The notes: generated from the sequence alone by a model not told the origin. DNA of 55,280 nt from Slackia sp. (GCA_020725885.1 DYEA01000005.1:1-55280), one strand, 5' to 3'; positions 8,996 to 17,238 are shown, counted from the stretch's first letter. Numbers and translations are program-made.

Positions 8996-9332
8996 ACGCG
9001 ATCGTCACCACGTCGTCAGCGCGCATGAAGGCCGCCGCAGTGTCGTTCATGTTCCCGACCTCGCCGACGGCGAGCGAGTCCTTGAGCCCGTAGTAGTCGA
9101 GGCAGGTTCCGCACGACTTGACGGCCACGCCGTCCTCGGCGAGCAGCCGCAGTTCGTCGAGCGCCGGCGACCCTTCACACGCCAACCGCACGCCCGAGTT
9201 CATCAGCAGCACCGCGTCCGGTTTGGGCTCGGTGCGCGCGAGCGAGTACAGGAACGACGCCGCGAGCTTGCGCCCGAGCTCCTCGTCGCCCTGGCCGATC
9301 CTGTCGGTGCTGATGAACACGACCTTGCCCAT
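8994..9332 (-). CDS. yedF: DsrE/YedF-like selenium-metabolism protein
   Basis: This 112-residue protein starts at ATG 9332 with GGGAGGT upstream. It matches the C-terminal DsrE-like half of the YedF selenium-metabolism family: MGKVVFISTDRIGQGDEELG at the start, then LMNSGVRL, the cysteine pair SCGTCLDYYG, and GEVGNM. Most family members carry an N-terminal TusA-like domain, which is absent here, and the upstream reading frame belongs to selD. It lies 26 bp after selD on the same strand, as in many Sec-using bacteria. The proposed role, handling sulfur/selenium for SelD, rests on this gene association. Confidence 0.82.
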   Translation of the reverse strand: MGKVVFISTDRIGQGDEELGRKLAASFLYSLARTEPKPDAVLLMNSGVRLACEGSPALDELRLLAEDGVAVKSCGTCLDYYGLKDSLAVGEVGNMNDTAAAFMRADDVVTIA

Positions 9333-9358
9333 CGCGCGACCTCCCGCGTCCTCGTCGC

Positions 9359-10390
9359 CTACACGATGCGGACCGCTCCCGGGCGGCCCTCCACACACCG
9401 GCCGACAGCCACCGCATCTTCCCCGCGCACCGCCAGCGCCGCGAGCAGCGCATCCGCCTTCTCTTCCGCGACCGCCATCAGCAGCCCGCCCGACGTCTGC
9501 GGGTCCGCAAGCACGCCCTTCCAGTCGAACCCGGCCGGCCCCCAGTCCACCCACTCCTCCAGGAACGAGAGCACGTCTGCGGTACGCCCCGGCCGGACGC
9601 CTTGCCCCGCGTACTCGACGACGCCCGGCCACACCGGCACACGCTCCAGCTCGATCTCGACCGCCACGCCGCTGCCGAACGCCATCTCGCGCGCGTGGCC
9701 CGCAAGCCCGAACCCGGTGATGTCGGTGCCCGCGTGCACGCCGACTTCCTGCATCGCCTCGGCGGCGGCAGCGTTCAGGTGCGCCATGCTCTCGATGACT
9801 TCCGCCAGCGACTCCTCTGTCTCCAGCCCCTGCTTGAGCGCCGTGTTGAGGATGCCGACGCCGAGCCGCTTCGTGAGCACGAGCACGTCGCCTGGCCGCG
9901 CACCCACGTTGCGCACCACGCGGTCCGGATCCACCACGCCCATCACCGACAGCCCGTACTTCGGCTCCTTGTCGTCGATGGTGTGGCCACCGACGATCAC
10001 CGCGCCTGCTTCGCGCACCTTGTCAGCGCCGCCTTGAAGCACGCGCGCGGTCACCTCGGCCGGAAGCGAGCACGGCATCGCGAGCAGGTTCATCGCCGCA
10101 AGCGGCCTGCCGCCCATCGCGTAGATGTCCGAGAGCGCATTCGCCGCCGTGATGCGGCCGAAGTCGTACGGGTCGTCCACCATCGGCGTGAAGAAGTCGA
10201 CGGTGAGCAGCACGGCCGTCTCGCCAAGCCGATAGACGGCGGCGTCGTCCGACGTCTCGAACCCGACCATCAGGTCTTCGGAGCTGCCCGGCGCCATCTT
10301 CTCGAGCACGGCTGCGAGGTCGCCCGGACCCCACTTGGCAGCTCAACCGGACTTCGTCGACAGCTGCGTGAGGCGTATCGCAGGCTGCAT
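9359..10390 (-). CDS. selD: Selenide, water dikinase SelD, itself a selenoprotein (in-frame UGA at codon 16)
   Basis: SelD makes selenophosphate from selenide and ATP. An uninterrupted frame begins only at internal ATG 10309, but homology extends through an in-frame TGA at 10345-10343 to ATG 10390. The N terminus reads MQPAIRLTQLSTKSG, then U16, then AAKWGPGDL. This is the active-site position that is Cys or Sec in SelD, followed by the conserved Lys. Full length is 343 residues, normal for the family. Later signatures include VDFFTPMVDDPYDFGRI, GGHTIDD and DITGFGLAGH. A SECIS-like hairpin follows the UGA. Automated annotation would truncate the gene and lose the active site. It forms an operon with the YedF-like gene. 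Confidence 0.95.
10311..10342 (-). promoter_or_regulatory. Bacterial SECIS element of selD
   Basis: Directly 3' of the UGA, nucleotides +1 to +5 (GCTGC) pair with +28 to +32 (GCAGC). An inner 6-bp stem GGGGTC/GACCTC (+11 to +16 with +22 to +27, one G-U pair) closes a 5-nt loop CGGGC at +17 to +21. A hairpin at this distance from the UGA is what SelB recognises in bacteria. Confidence 0.8.
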
Positions 10391-10420
10391 GCGCGCTCCA
10401 ATCGAGTCACATCATCGCTC

Positions 10421-10438
10421 ATGCGTAGCATAACGCAT
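10421..10438 (-). promoter_or_regulatory. Palindrome upstream of selD
   Basis: ATGCGT-N6-ACGCAT is a perfect inverted repeat 31 bp upstream of the selD start. On the minus strand its centre reads TATGCT, a possible -10 element. This is an operator candidate with no recognised regulator. Confidence 0.4.
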
Positions 10439-10507
10439 GATGATTGATGGAGGCACACGCGCCTCTCTGGCTGCCACGCGCTGCGCGCCGGGTCGCCGCC
10501 GTTCGCC

Positions 10508-11863
10508 TTACAGCCCCGCCGCGACCTCGTCGTCAGACGGGAACGGTTCGCTCGGGCGCGCGAACAGGAAGCCCTGCCCGTACTCGACGCCGATCTCGCG
10601 CAGCGCCGCGAGCTCCTCGGGGGTCTCCACGCCCTCCGCGACGAGCTTCACCCCGACCCTCGCGGCGAACGAGTGCATGCTCTCGACCAGTTGCCGGCGG
10701 ATCTCGTCGGAGTCGATCCCGCGGACGAGCGACATGTCGATCTTCACCCACTCGGGACGCACCTCGGCCAGGCACTGCAGCGACCCGTACCCGGCGCCGG
10801 CATCGTCGATCGCGATCGAGAAGCCGAGCATCCGCAGGTACTCGATCGTCGAGCGGAACGCGCAGAAGTCCTGGATGGCGGTGCGCTCGGTGATCTCCAG
10901 CACGATGTGCTTCGGCTGCAGCCCGGCCTCGGCGAGCAGCGACGTGAAGACGACCTCGCGAAGCTCGGGGTCGGCCACCGCCTCCGGCTCCACGTTGATG
11001 AACATCAGCCTGCCTCCGGGCAGCCCCTTGGCAGCCTCGAGCGCCCGCTTGCGGCACAGCCGCTCGAGCCGCACCACCATGTCGGCGTCGTACGCGGCCT
11101 TGAACAGCTTGTCCGGCCGCTCGAACTCGGTCGCCTCGGGGCCGCGCGACAGCGCCTCGTATCCGATCACTGAGAGATCGTCGAGCCGCACCATCGGGTG
11201 CACGAGCGTGCGCACCGCCTCGGTGTCGATGATCTCCTTAAGGCGCCGTCCGCGCTCTTCGGCGTCTTGGGCCTCACGCGCATCGGCCTGCGCGAGCGCC
11301 CGGTCGAGCGCGTCGTGCACGAGGCGCTCCATCCTGAGCTTCGGGTCGTGCTTGACGGTCGCAGCGCCCACGTAGCACCCGAACTTCACGTACAGCGCCG
11401 GGTCGAGCGTCGCCTTCAGCTCTCGCCGCACCCGCTCCTCGACGCGCCGGGCGAGCGCCATGAGCGCGTCGCGCTCCATGTGCTTGGTCGTCCGCGGAGG
11501 AGACAGAAGCACCACGAACGCGTTGCCCGAGATCATGAGCTCGGCGACGATGTCGGAGTCGCGCAGCTCCGAGCCGGTGATACGCTCGAGCGCGAGCGCG
11601 ACGTCGCGCATCACCTCGTCGAAGACCTTCCAACCGTAGATCTCCTCGATCTTCGAGTACTTGACGACGTTCAGGCACAGGAGCGAGATCTCCCCGCGCT
11701 CCTCAAGCAGAGACTCGATGCGAGGGAACAGCAGCGGCGTCGTCGGCAGGCCCGTCACCGGGTCGAACAGCAGCCGCTTCACCTCGGGATGCTCGGCGAG
11801 CACGTCGTGCAGCTCGAGCCACGACTCGAGCAGGAAGTCGTGGAAGTCGTGTCGGTCATACAT
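10508..11863 (-). CDS. c-di-GMP phosphodiesterase-like protein: degenerate GGDEF plus EAL domain
   Basis: This 451-residue cytoplasmic protein has no transmembrane segment. Residues ~30-190 have a GGDEF fold (FDPVTGLP start), but the signature position reads SGNAF near 112-116, so cyclase activity is unlikely. Residues ~215-451 form an EAL domain with key residues kept: Glu236 (YEALSRG), Asn in FINVEP, Glu in LEITERT, the Asp pair in IDDAGAGYG, WVKID, the Glu in VAEGVET, and GQGFLFARP. It should hydrolyse c-di-GMP. It is the last gene of a four-gene operon, 9 bp after the glycosidase-like gene. The degenerate GGDEF domain may act as a GTP sensor, as in some family members; that is inference. 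Confidence 0.88.
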   Translation of the reverse strand: MYDRHDFHDFLLESWLELHDVLAEHPEVKRLLFDPVTGLPTTPLLFPRIESLLEERGEISLLCLNVVKYSKIEEIYGWKVFDEVMRDVALALERITGSELRDSDIVAELMISGNAFVVLLSPPRTTKHMERDALMALARRVEERVRRELKATLDPALYVKFGCYVGAATVKHDPKLRMERLVHDALDRALAQADAREAQDAEERGRRLKEIIDTEAVRTLVHPMVRLDDLSVIGYEALSRGPEATEFERPDKLFKAAYDADMVVRLERLCRKRALEAAKGLPGGRLMFINVEPEAVADPELREVVFTSLLAEAGLQPKHIVLEITERTAIQDFCAFRSTIEYLRMLGFSIAIDDAGAGYGSLQCLAEVRPEWVKIDMSLVRGIDSDEIRRQLVESMHSFAARVGVKLVAEGVETPEELAALREIGVEYGQGFLFARPSEPFPSDDEVAAGL

Positions 11864-11872
11864 GCGTGTCGC

Positions 11873-13771
11873 TCACCCCAGCTTCGCGTACGTCACAAGC
11901 AGTGCCGTCGCCCCGTTAGCCGCAAGCGGGACCTCGAACTCGGCCGCCCCCGCCTCGACTTCCTCGCCGCCGCGGACGTCTGAAACGGTCGCCACGGTCC
12001 TGCCGAAGCGCAGCATCGTCTGCGTCTGCTCCGCATTGTGCACCAACAGCACTACGATGTCGCGCCCTTCTCCCAGGAAGTGGGCGATCTCCACGTCGGG
12101 CGCGCTGCACTCGACCATGGGGCCGGCTCCCGCGGCCCGCGCGACCGATCCGTACACCTCGCGCACGAAGGAGCGCACCGGAGCCGGCGTCGCCCACGGA
12201 TCGGCCTGGGCGATCGCCCGCTCGATCGGCGTGGCAAGGAAGACGGCGCGGCCTTGCCCGTGCTGACGCACGGTTGCCAAGGGGCTGCCGTTCTCGTCGG
12301 TAGCGACCACGAGCGCGTCTTTCGGCGCCAACAGCGCGAAGCACGGCAGCGGCTGTTCCGCGTCGAAGGACGCGATCGACCCGAGCACGCCCGGCTGCGC
12401 CACCCTGCAGGAGAAGCGGCGTCGCGGCCCATGGTCGCCCAGGAACTCGACGCCGAAGATCTCGCGGACGCCAGGGTCGGCGTCGCCGCCGCCGTACGAC
12501 AGCACCAGCGAGCCTCCTGCCTGCACGAACGCAGCGAGACGCCGCCAGGTCTCGGGCGCGAGCCGGAACGGCGAGGGCACGAACAGCGTCTGGTAGCCGC
12601 CGAGCTCGTCGCCCTCGCGGGCGACCGCGACCGGCAGATGCGCCTCTTTGGCCGCGATGTAGGCCTGCACGCAGGCGCGCGGCGCGTACAGCCCGGCGAG
12701 CGACGGCAGCGGCTCGTAGCGCTCTGCCGGCACCAAGACCGCAGCGCGCTCGGGAGCAAGCGAGAACTCGTCGAAGTCGATGGCGCCGACCGTCTTGGCG
12801 AACGCGCGAACCTCCCGCAGCGCCGGCTTCGGGGCCCCGGAGATGTCCGTCAACCCGACCAGCACCTCGAATGGGTCTCGGAAGTACGGCTCGCGACGCT
12901 CCGTCTCCACGTCCCGCCAGCGGCGAAGCAGCACGCCGCTCGCGCGGTTCATGAGCGCCGAGTACAGGACCGTCCGCACGTACGCGGCCTCTTCGGCGGC
13001 CGAGAAGTCCAGCGAGTGCACGCCGACGCCGTCGACGGTCACTGGCAGGTCGCGAAGCGACGCTCGGACGAGGAATCCGTCCACGTAGGTCGACGGGCCG
13101 GATGTCAGCGGCCCTTCAGCCAGGTACGCGCGGTACGGCGAGGTGAGGTGGCTCGTCGCGCTCTCGGAGAAGTCGATGGCAGGGCGCGCGTCGAGGCAGG
13201 TCTCGCGCAAGAAGGTCTCAGCATCGATACCAAGCCAGATGGGGCGCTCGGGATCCACCTCGCGGATCGCCTCGCGGAGCGTCCGCACCCACGCCTCGAG
13301 CGCCTCCTCGGAGGAGAACCCGGTGCAGAACGCCTCGTTCGCGAGATCCCAGGCGTGCACCGTGGGCTCAGTGCGGTACCGGTTCACGATCCGCTGCACG
13401 AGCGCGACTTCCCGCTGGATGAGGTAGTCGTCCGTCCGGGGATCGCGCTTCTTGCCCCACGGCACCGCCGTGAGCTCGGCGAGACGGTCATCGGCGAAGA
13501 AGCACGCCACGACTTTCAGGCCGCGCTCTTTGGCCTTCGCCACGACCCCGTCCAGCCGGTCGAACATCTCCTCGTCGTACTGCCCGACCTGCGGCTCCAG
13601 GCACCGCCACGACACGAACACCCGGACGAGCCACATGCCCGCCTCGGCGATGGCGTCGAGGTCTTCGGCGACGCCCTCCGCGTACCAGTCTTCCGGCGAC
13701 TGCCGCTCGGCCGACAGCGGATACAGGTCGATGCCCACGGGGAAGGCCCGGTTCCGCGGTATCGTGCTCAC
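11873..13771 (-). CDS. Clan-A glycoside hydrolase-like protein with probable altered nucleophile
   Basis: This 632-residue protein starts at GTG 13771, overlapping the TPR gene stop by 4 bp (GTGA) with GAGGAGGG upstream. The N-terminal ~310 residues look like a (beta/alpha)8 barrel of the GH5/GH42 clan. WRCLEPQVGQYDE lies near strand 2, and WDLANE carries the expected acid/base Glu. At the nucleophile strand, where PVxxEFG is usual, it reads VTVDGVGVHS, so the Glu may be missing. A middle domain of class I glutamine amidotransferase-like fold (TLFVPSPFRL, LSYGGGDAD) and a small beta domain follow, as in GH42-like proteins. There is no signal peptide. The substrate is unknown. Confidence 0.72.
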   Translation of the reverse strand: MSTIPRNRAFPVGIDLYPLSAERQSPEDWYAEGVAEDLDAIAEAGMWLVRVFVSWRCLEPQVGQYDEEMFDRLDGVVAKAKERGLKVVACFFADDRLAELTAVPWGKKRDPRTDDYLIQREVALVQRIVNRYRTEPTVHAWDLANEAFCTGFSSEEALEAWVRTLREAIREVDPERPIWLGIDAETFLRETCLDARPAIDFSESATSHLTSPYRAYLAEGPLTSGPSTYVDGFLVRASLRDLPVTVDGVGVHSLDFSAAEEAAYVRTVLYSALMNRASGVLLRRWRDVETERREPYFRDPFEVLVGLTDISGAPKPALREVRAFAKTVGAIDFDEFSLAPERAAVLVPAERYEPLPSLAGLYAPRACVQAYIAAKEAHLPVAVAREGDELGGYQTLFVPSPFRLAPETWRRLAAFVQAGGSLVLSYGGGDADPGVREIFGVEFLGDHGPRRRFSCRVAQPGVLGSIASFDAEQPLPCFALLAPKDALVVATDENGSPLATVRQHGQGRAVFLATPIERAIAQADPWATPAPVRSFVREVYGSVARAAGAGPMVECSAPDVEIAHFLGEGRDIVVLLVHNAEQTQTMLRFGRTVATVSDVRGGEEVEAGAAEFEVPLAANGATALLVTYAKLG

Positions 13772-14925
13772 GCCGAGCCCTCCTCGACGTACCGGTCGAA
13801 CAGCTCCCAGAAGGTGCCGAGCCGCTTCGTGTCGTAGTAGGCGGCCCGCCGGATGTGCCACTGCGCCTCCGCGTACGCGCCTTCCGAGAAGAGCACGGCC
13901 GCGAGCCCGAAGCGGGCGCGCACGCACGCCGGGTCGAGCGCGACGGCCGCCAGGTACGCCTTGCGCGCCTGCCGGTAGCGCTGCAGCCCGAGCAGCGCCT
14001 CGGCCAGCAGCACGTGCGTGAGCGGCTCTCCCGGCGCCGCCTTGGCGAGCGCGAGGAACACGCGGGCCGCGTGCTTGGCGAGCCCCGGCCGCTGCGCATA
14101 GGTGGTGCCGAGCACGTAGAGCCCCTCGACGAGCTCCGGGCTGTCTGCGAGGGCCCGCACCGCGCACGCCATCGCCTCGTTCATCGCCTCCTGCTTGAGG
14201 TAGCAGAACCCTGCCAGGGCCAGTGCCTTCGCGTCATTGGGGTCGTCGTCGAGGAGCGTCCGGACCACGTCCGCCGCTCCGAAGAAGTCCTCGGCCCTCG
14301 CCAGCGCCACCGCTTCCGCGTACCGGACCTCGCGCGGCGTATCCGGCCCCACGTCGCCGGACGGTTCCCGGTCCGGCAACCCGACGAGCGCGAAGAACAG
14401 CGCGTCCTGGCTCGGGTCGAGCGCGCCGGCTGCGCGGATCAACGGCAGCGCCGTAGGCATGCCCTCGCGCTTGAGCGCGTCGATCGCGAGGTTGTAGTGC
14501 GCCCGGGCCTGGTGCGGGTCGAGCTCGAGCGCCCGGCGCCAGCTGTCGCGCGCCTCCTCGTCGAAGGCCGCCGCCGAGAACGCCTCTCCGAGCTGCACGT
14601 GCGCGATCACGAGGTCGGGGACCACCTCCGCGAGCTCGTGCCACACCAGCACCGACTGATCCCACATGCCGCCGCGGCGGTCGTACGCGAGCCCAAGAGC
14701 CAGGTACGCCGGGCTGCAGTCGGGGTCGAGCTCGATCCCTTGCGTCGCGGTCGCGATGGCCTCGTCGTAGAAGTCCTCGCCCAGCAGCAGGTCCGCGAGC
14801 AGCGCGTGCGTCGCCGCATCTCGCTCGTCGATCGCGAGCGCCTCGTGGCACGCCGCGACCGCCTCAGCCACCCGCCCTTGGCGCGCGAGCCCCTCGGCGA
14901 TCATCGCCTGCTGCGAGCGAGTCAT
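13768..14925 (-). CDS. TPR-repeat protein
   Basis: This 385-residue protein is built of tetratricopeptide-like helical pairs throughout. Typical helix B endings (ALAIDERDAATHALLADLLL, GIELDPDCSPAYLALGLAYD, ALELDPHQARAHYNLAIDAL) recur about every 34 residues. It has no signal peptide or transmembrane segment and is probably a scaffold for protein contacts. The ATG overlaps the stop of the corrinoid-protein gene (ATGA) with AGGAGG upstream. Its own stop overlaps the start of the glycosidase-like gene. Such coupling suggests that the four products act together. Confidence 0.85.
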   Translation of the reverse strand: MTRSQQAMIAEGLARQGRVAEAVAACHEALAIDERDAATHALLADLLLGEDFYDEAIATATQGIELDPDCSPAYLALGLAYDRRGGMWDQSVLVWHELAEVVPDLVIAHVQLGEAFSAAAFDEEARDSWRRALELDPHQARAHYNLAIDALKREGMPTALPLIRAAGALDPSQDALFFALVGLPDREPSGDVGPDTPREVRYAEAVALARAEDFFGAADVVRTLLDDDPNDAKALALAGFCYLKQEAMNEAMACAVRALADSPELVEGLYVLGTTYAQRPGLAKHAARVFLALAKAAPGEPLTHVLLAEALLGLQRYRQARKAYLAAVALDPACVRARFGLAAVLFSEGAYAEAQWHIRRAAYYDTKRLGTFWELFDRYVEEGSA

Positions 14926-15584
14926 CGCCCGGCCTCCTGCTTGAGCACGTCGCGCCGCACGCGCTCCAGCACGTCGAGGGCGCCTTGCGCGGTCGATATG
15001 ACGCCCTGCGCGCCCACGCTGCGCGCGAGCGAGGGATCAGCAGCGAACGGCCCGCCACACACGAGCAGCACCACGTCAGCACGGCCTTCCGCGACCAAGA
15101 GGTCGCGGACCCCCTCGACCGCCCGCGCTGTCGCGAGCATTTCGGCGAACGCGATGACGACGCGCGCGCCCGTCTCCTCGACGCGCTCGAGGAAGTCTGA
15201 CGCGCGCACGTCCACGCCGAGGTCGAAGACGCGATAACCAGACTCCTTGAGCGCGCCAGCGATGATGTTCTTCATCACGCTGTGGCGGTCGCGGTGCATC
15301 ACGCCGAGCACCACGCCGACCCCTGTGTCCGGCCGGGCGAGCGGCGGCATCACGAACGACGAGACCTGCTCGGCGACCACCGCAGCCTGCGTGAACGCGA
15401 GCTCGTCGATCTCGCGGCGTGCCCAGGCTTCTCCGAGCATGGCGATTGCGGGCACGTACAGCGTGTCGAAGAGTTCCGACTGCGGCACGCCGGCGGAACG
15501 GACCTGCTCGACGACGCGGATCGCGGCCGCCGGGTCGTTGCCGGTGAACGCCCGGAACAGGCGCTCGGCCTCGCTCTCGTGCAC
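14922..15584 (-). CDS. Corrinoid (B12)-binding domain protein with variant DxHxxG motif
   Basis: This 220-residue protein has an N-terminal helical cap (residues ~1-85, with the GEAWARREIDELAFTQAA stretch common in B12-binding regulators and methyltransferase partners). A Rossmann-type B12-binding domain follows. The cobalt-ligand motif reads DRHSVMKN: the Asp and His of DxHxxG are kept but the Gly is Met. Later motifs include LGVDV and a CGGPF loop. GTG 15584 is chosen because AAAGGAGG lies 8 nt upstream; the open frame upstream runs through a tRNA gene. No methyltransferase or DNA-binding domain is attached. A light or corrinoid sensor role is possible but unproven. Confidence 0.82.
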   Translation of the reverse strand: MHESEAERLFRAFTGNDPAAAIRVVEQVRSAGVPQSELFDTLYVPAIAMLGEAWARREIDELAFTQAAVVAEQVSSFVMPPLARPDTGVGVVLGVMHRDRHSVMKNIIAGALKESGYRVFDLGVDVRASDFLERVEETGARVVIAFAEMLATARAVEGVRDLLVAEGRADVVLLVCGGPFAADPSLARSVGAQGVISTAQGALDVLERVRRDVLKQEAGR

Positions 15585-15655
15585 CGGTCCGACCTCCTTT
15601 GCGTCGCCGAGGCTTGCAGTGCGCTCATGCGGCGCGTCTGCGCCGCGGTGGTTCC

Positions 15656-15742
15656 TGGTAGCGGCGGTGGGAGTCGAACCCACACGGCCTTTCGGCCAGA
15701 GGCTTTTAAGGCCCCCTCCTGTACCGATTCGGATACGCCGCC
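15656..15742 (-). tRNA. tRNA-Leu (anticodon UAA), CCA encoded
   Basis: A class II tRNA fold is visible on the minus strand. It has a 7-bp acceptor stem (first pair G-U), D-arm, anticodon loop CTTAAAA (anticodon TAA), a long variable arm with GAAA loop, and a T-arm with loop TTCGACT. Discriminator A and the genomic CCA end at 15656. The long variable arm and A73 fit leucine. The 5' end lies 1 nt after the ppx-like stop codon, so it may be processed from that transcript. Confidence 0.93.
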
Positions 15743-15743
15743 G

Positions 15744-16724
15744 TCATTCGCGCTCGACGTCCACCCCGCCCGCGCCCGAGCGGCGGGCCGCGTAGCGGTC
15801 GAGCACTGCCCCATAGAGGATATCGTGCTCGCTCACAAGCGTCGAATCGAGCCCGGACAGCGCCAGCGCGGTCTCAAGGATGAGCGTGCCGGCCACGATC
15901 ACGCTCGCGCGGTCGGGCTCCAGCCCGACGACGCGCCGCCGCTCCTCCAAAGGCATCGAAGCCAGCCGTTCGACGATGTCCGCCACGACCGCCCCGCTCA
16001 GCCGGTAGCCGTGCACTCGCTCGGGATCGTACGGGTCGAGCGCCATGTCGATCGCAGCCAGCGACGTCGCGGTGCCCGCGACGGAGATCATCGCGTGCGG
16101 CCGCTCGGAGAGCGCGGCGAAGAACGGCTTGAGGGCCGCGGCGACCTCGGCCCTCGCTTGCTCGATCTCGCGCGGCGTCGGCGGGTCGCTTCGGAGGAAC
16201 AGCTCGGTCACACGCTTCGATCCCACGTCCACCGACCGCGCGGCGTGGATCCGCACCGACCCATCGGCAGGCGTGCCGGAGCCGAGCACCAGCTCGGTCG
16301 ATCCGCCCCCGACATCGACCACGAGGGTGCCCTCCCCTCCGAGCTCGTACGCGACGCCGGCGAACGTCAAAGCGGCCTCCTTCTCGCCGGTGATGACCTC
16401 GAGATCGACACCCGTGCCCGCGATCGCATCTGCGAGCTCGCCGGTGTTGGCTGCGTCCCGAGCCGCGCTTGTCGCGACCGCAAGCACGTCCTCCGCGCCG
16501 AGCGAGCGCGCCTCCGCCGCGTATTCGGCGACCGTCGCAGCCACCCGCGCGATGGCCTCGGCGCTCAGCAGCCCGGTGCCGGTCCAGCCGTCGCCGAGGT
16601 GCGTGATGCGCGAACGCCGCACGACTTCGCGTACGCTCGCCGGCCCGACGTCGGCCACGAGCAGCCGGGTCGTCACCGTCCCCATGTCGATCACTGCGAG
16701 ACGCTCGACCGCCTCAGGCCTCAT
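15744..16724 (-). CDS. Ppx/GppA-family exopolyphosphatase or pppGpp phosphatase
   Basis: This 326-residue protein has the ASKHA fold: DMGTVTTRLLVADV (phosphate 1 loop), the catalytic-region Glu in VITGEKEAALTF, and the DVGGGSTELVLG phosphate 2 loop. It is the short form, without the C-terminal HD-type domain, like actinobacterial Ppx2 proteins. ATG 16724 has GGAGGG upstream and overlaps the DUF501 gene end by 11 bp. It is the last protein gene of the eno-ftsB-DUF501-ppx block known from Mycobacterium. Whether the substrate is polyphosphate or pppGpp cannot be told from sequence. Confidence 0.88.
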   Translation of the reverse strand: MRPEAVERLAVIDMGTVTTRLLVADVGPASVREVVRRSRITHLGDGWTGTGLLSAEAIARVAATVAEYAAEARSLGAEDVLAVATSAARDAANTGELADAIAGTGVDLEVITGEKEAALTFAGVAYELGGEGTLVVDVGGGSTELVLGSGTPADGSVRIHAARSVDVGSKRVTELFLRSDPPTPREIEQARAEVAAALKPFFAALSERPHAMISVAGTATSLAAIDMALDPYDPERVHGYRLSGAVVADIVERLASMPLEERRRVVGLEPDRASVIVAGTLILETALALSGLDSTLVSEHDILYGAVLDRYAARRSGAGGVDVERE

Positions 16725-17238
16725 CCTCGTCCCTCCTGCTGCAGCGCTCGTCCTCGCAGCGCACGCCCGCTTGCTCGAGGATCTCCTGCCCGACTGGGTC
16801 GGGCACGCCTGCCAAGGCGGCCGCCACTCGCGCGTGCAGGCACTTCGTGGCAAGCGGGTCTGCCTGGCCCGCCACGCCGGCGCCGGCGCACGGGTCCTCG
16901 CCTGCAGCGGCCGCCGCCCGCCTCCTGCCGACCTCGTCGTGCGCCTTCAGCATCCGCACAGCGAAGCCCGGGTCCCGCATCGCCTTCTCGTCGAACGACG
17001 CAAGCGCCCCACGCGACTCTGCATCGCTCGCAGCCCGCGCCAGGTACGGGCACGTGAGGTAGTACAGCGTCGGGAACGGCTCTCCCGTCGCGAGCACGGG
17101 TCGCGTCTCGATGGCTTGCGGGAACCCGTACGCGCACCGCGCCGCGACCGTCCAGGGCCCTCGCGGAGGCCTCCCGAGCTGCCACTCCACGACCTGCTCG
17201 TCGCGCGCGCGAGCAGTCTCCCGCACCTCAGCGCTCAT
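16714..17238 (-). CDS. DUF501-family protein
   Basis: This 174-residue cytoplasmic protein has the DUF501 pattern: VVEWQLGRPPRG, then YGFPQAIETRPVL, FPTLYYLTCPYL and a Cys-rich C-terminal part (residues ~130-165). Conserved Cys and His suggest metal binding, but the function is unknown. The start codon overlaps the ftsB stop (ATGA), and the end overlaps the ppx-like gene. The family is almost confined to Actinobacteria and sits in this same gene order, which supports the lineage assignment. Confidence 0.88.
   Translation of the reverse strand: MSAEVRETARARDEQVVEWQLGRPPRGPWTVAARCAYGFPQAIETRPVLATGEPFPTLYYLTCPYLARAASDAESRGALASFDEKAMRDPGFAVRMLKAHDEVGRRRAAAAAGEDPCAGAGVAGQADPLATKCLHARVAAALAGVPDPVGQEILEQAGVRCEDERCSRRDEDEA

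Noticed and set aside
13772-14167. 132-codon upstream extension of the glycosidase-like frame
   Set aside because: It overlaps the well-supported TPR gene in another frame and has shadow-like composition.
15585-15683. N-terminal extension of the corrinoid-protein frame
   Set aside because: It runs into the tRNA-Leu gene and lacks homology; GTG 15584 has a perfect ribosome-binding site.
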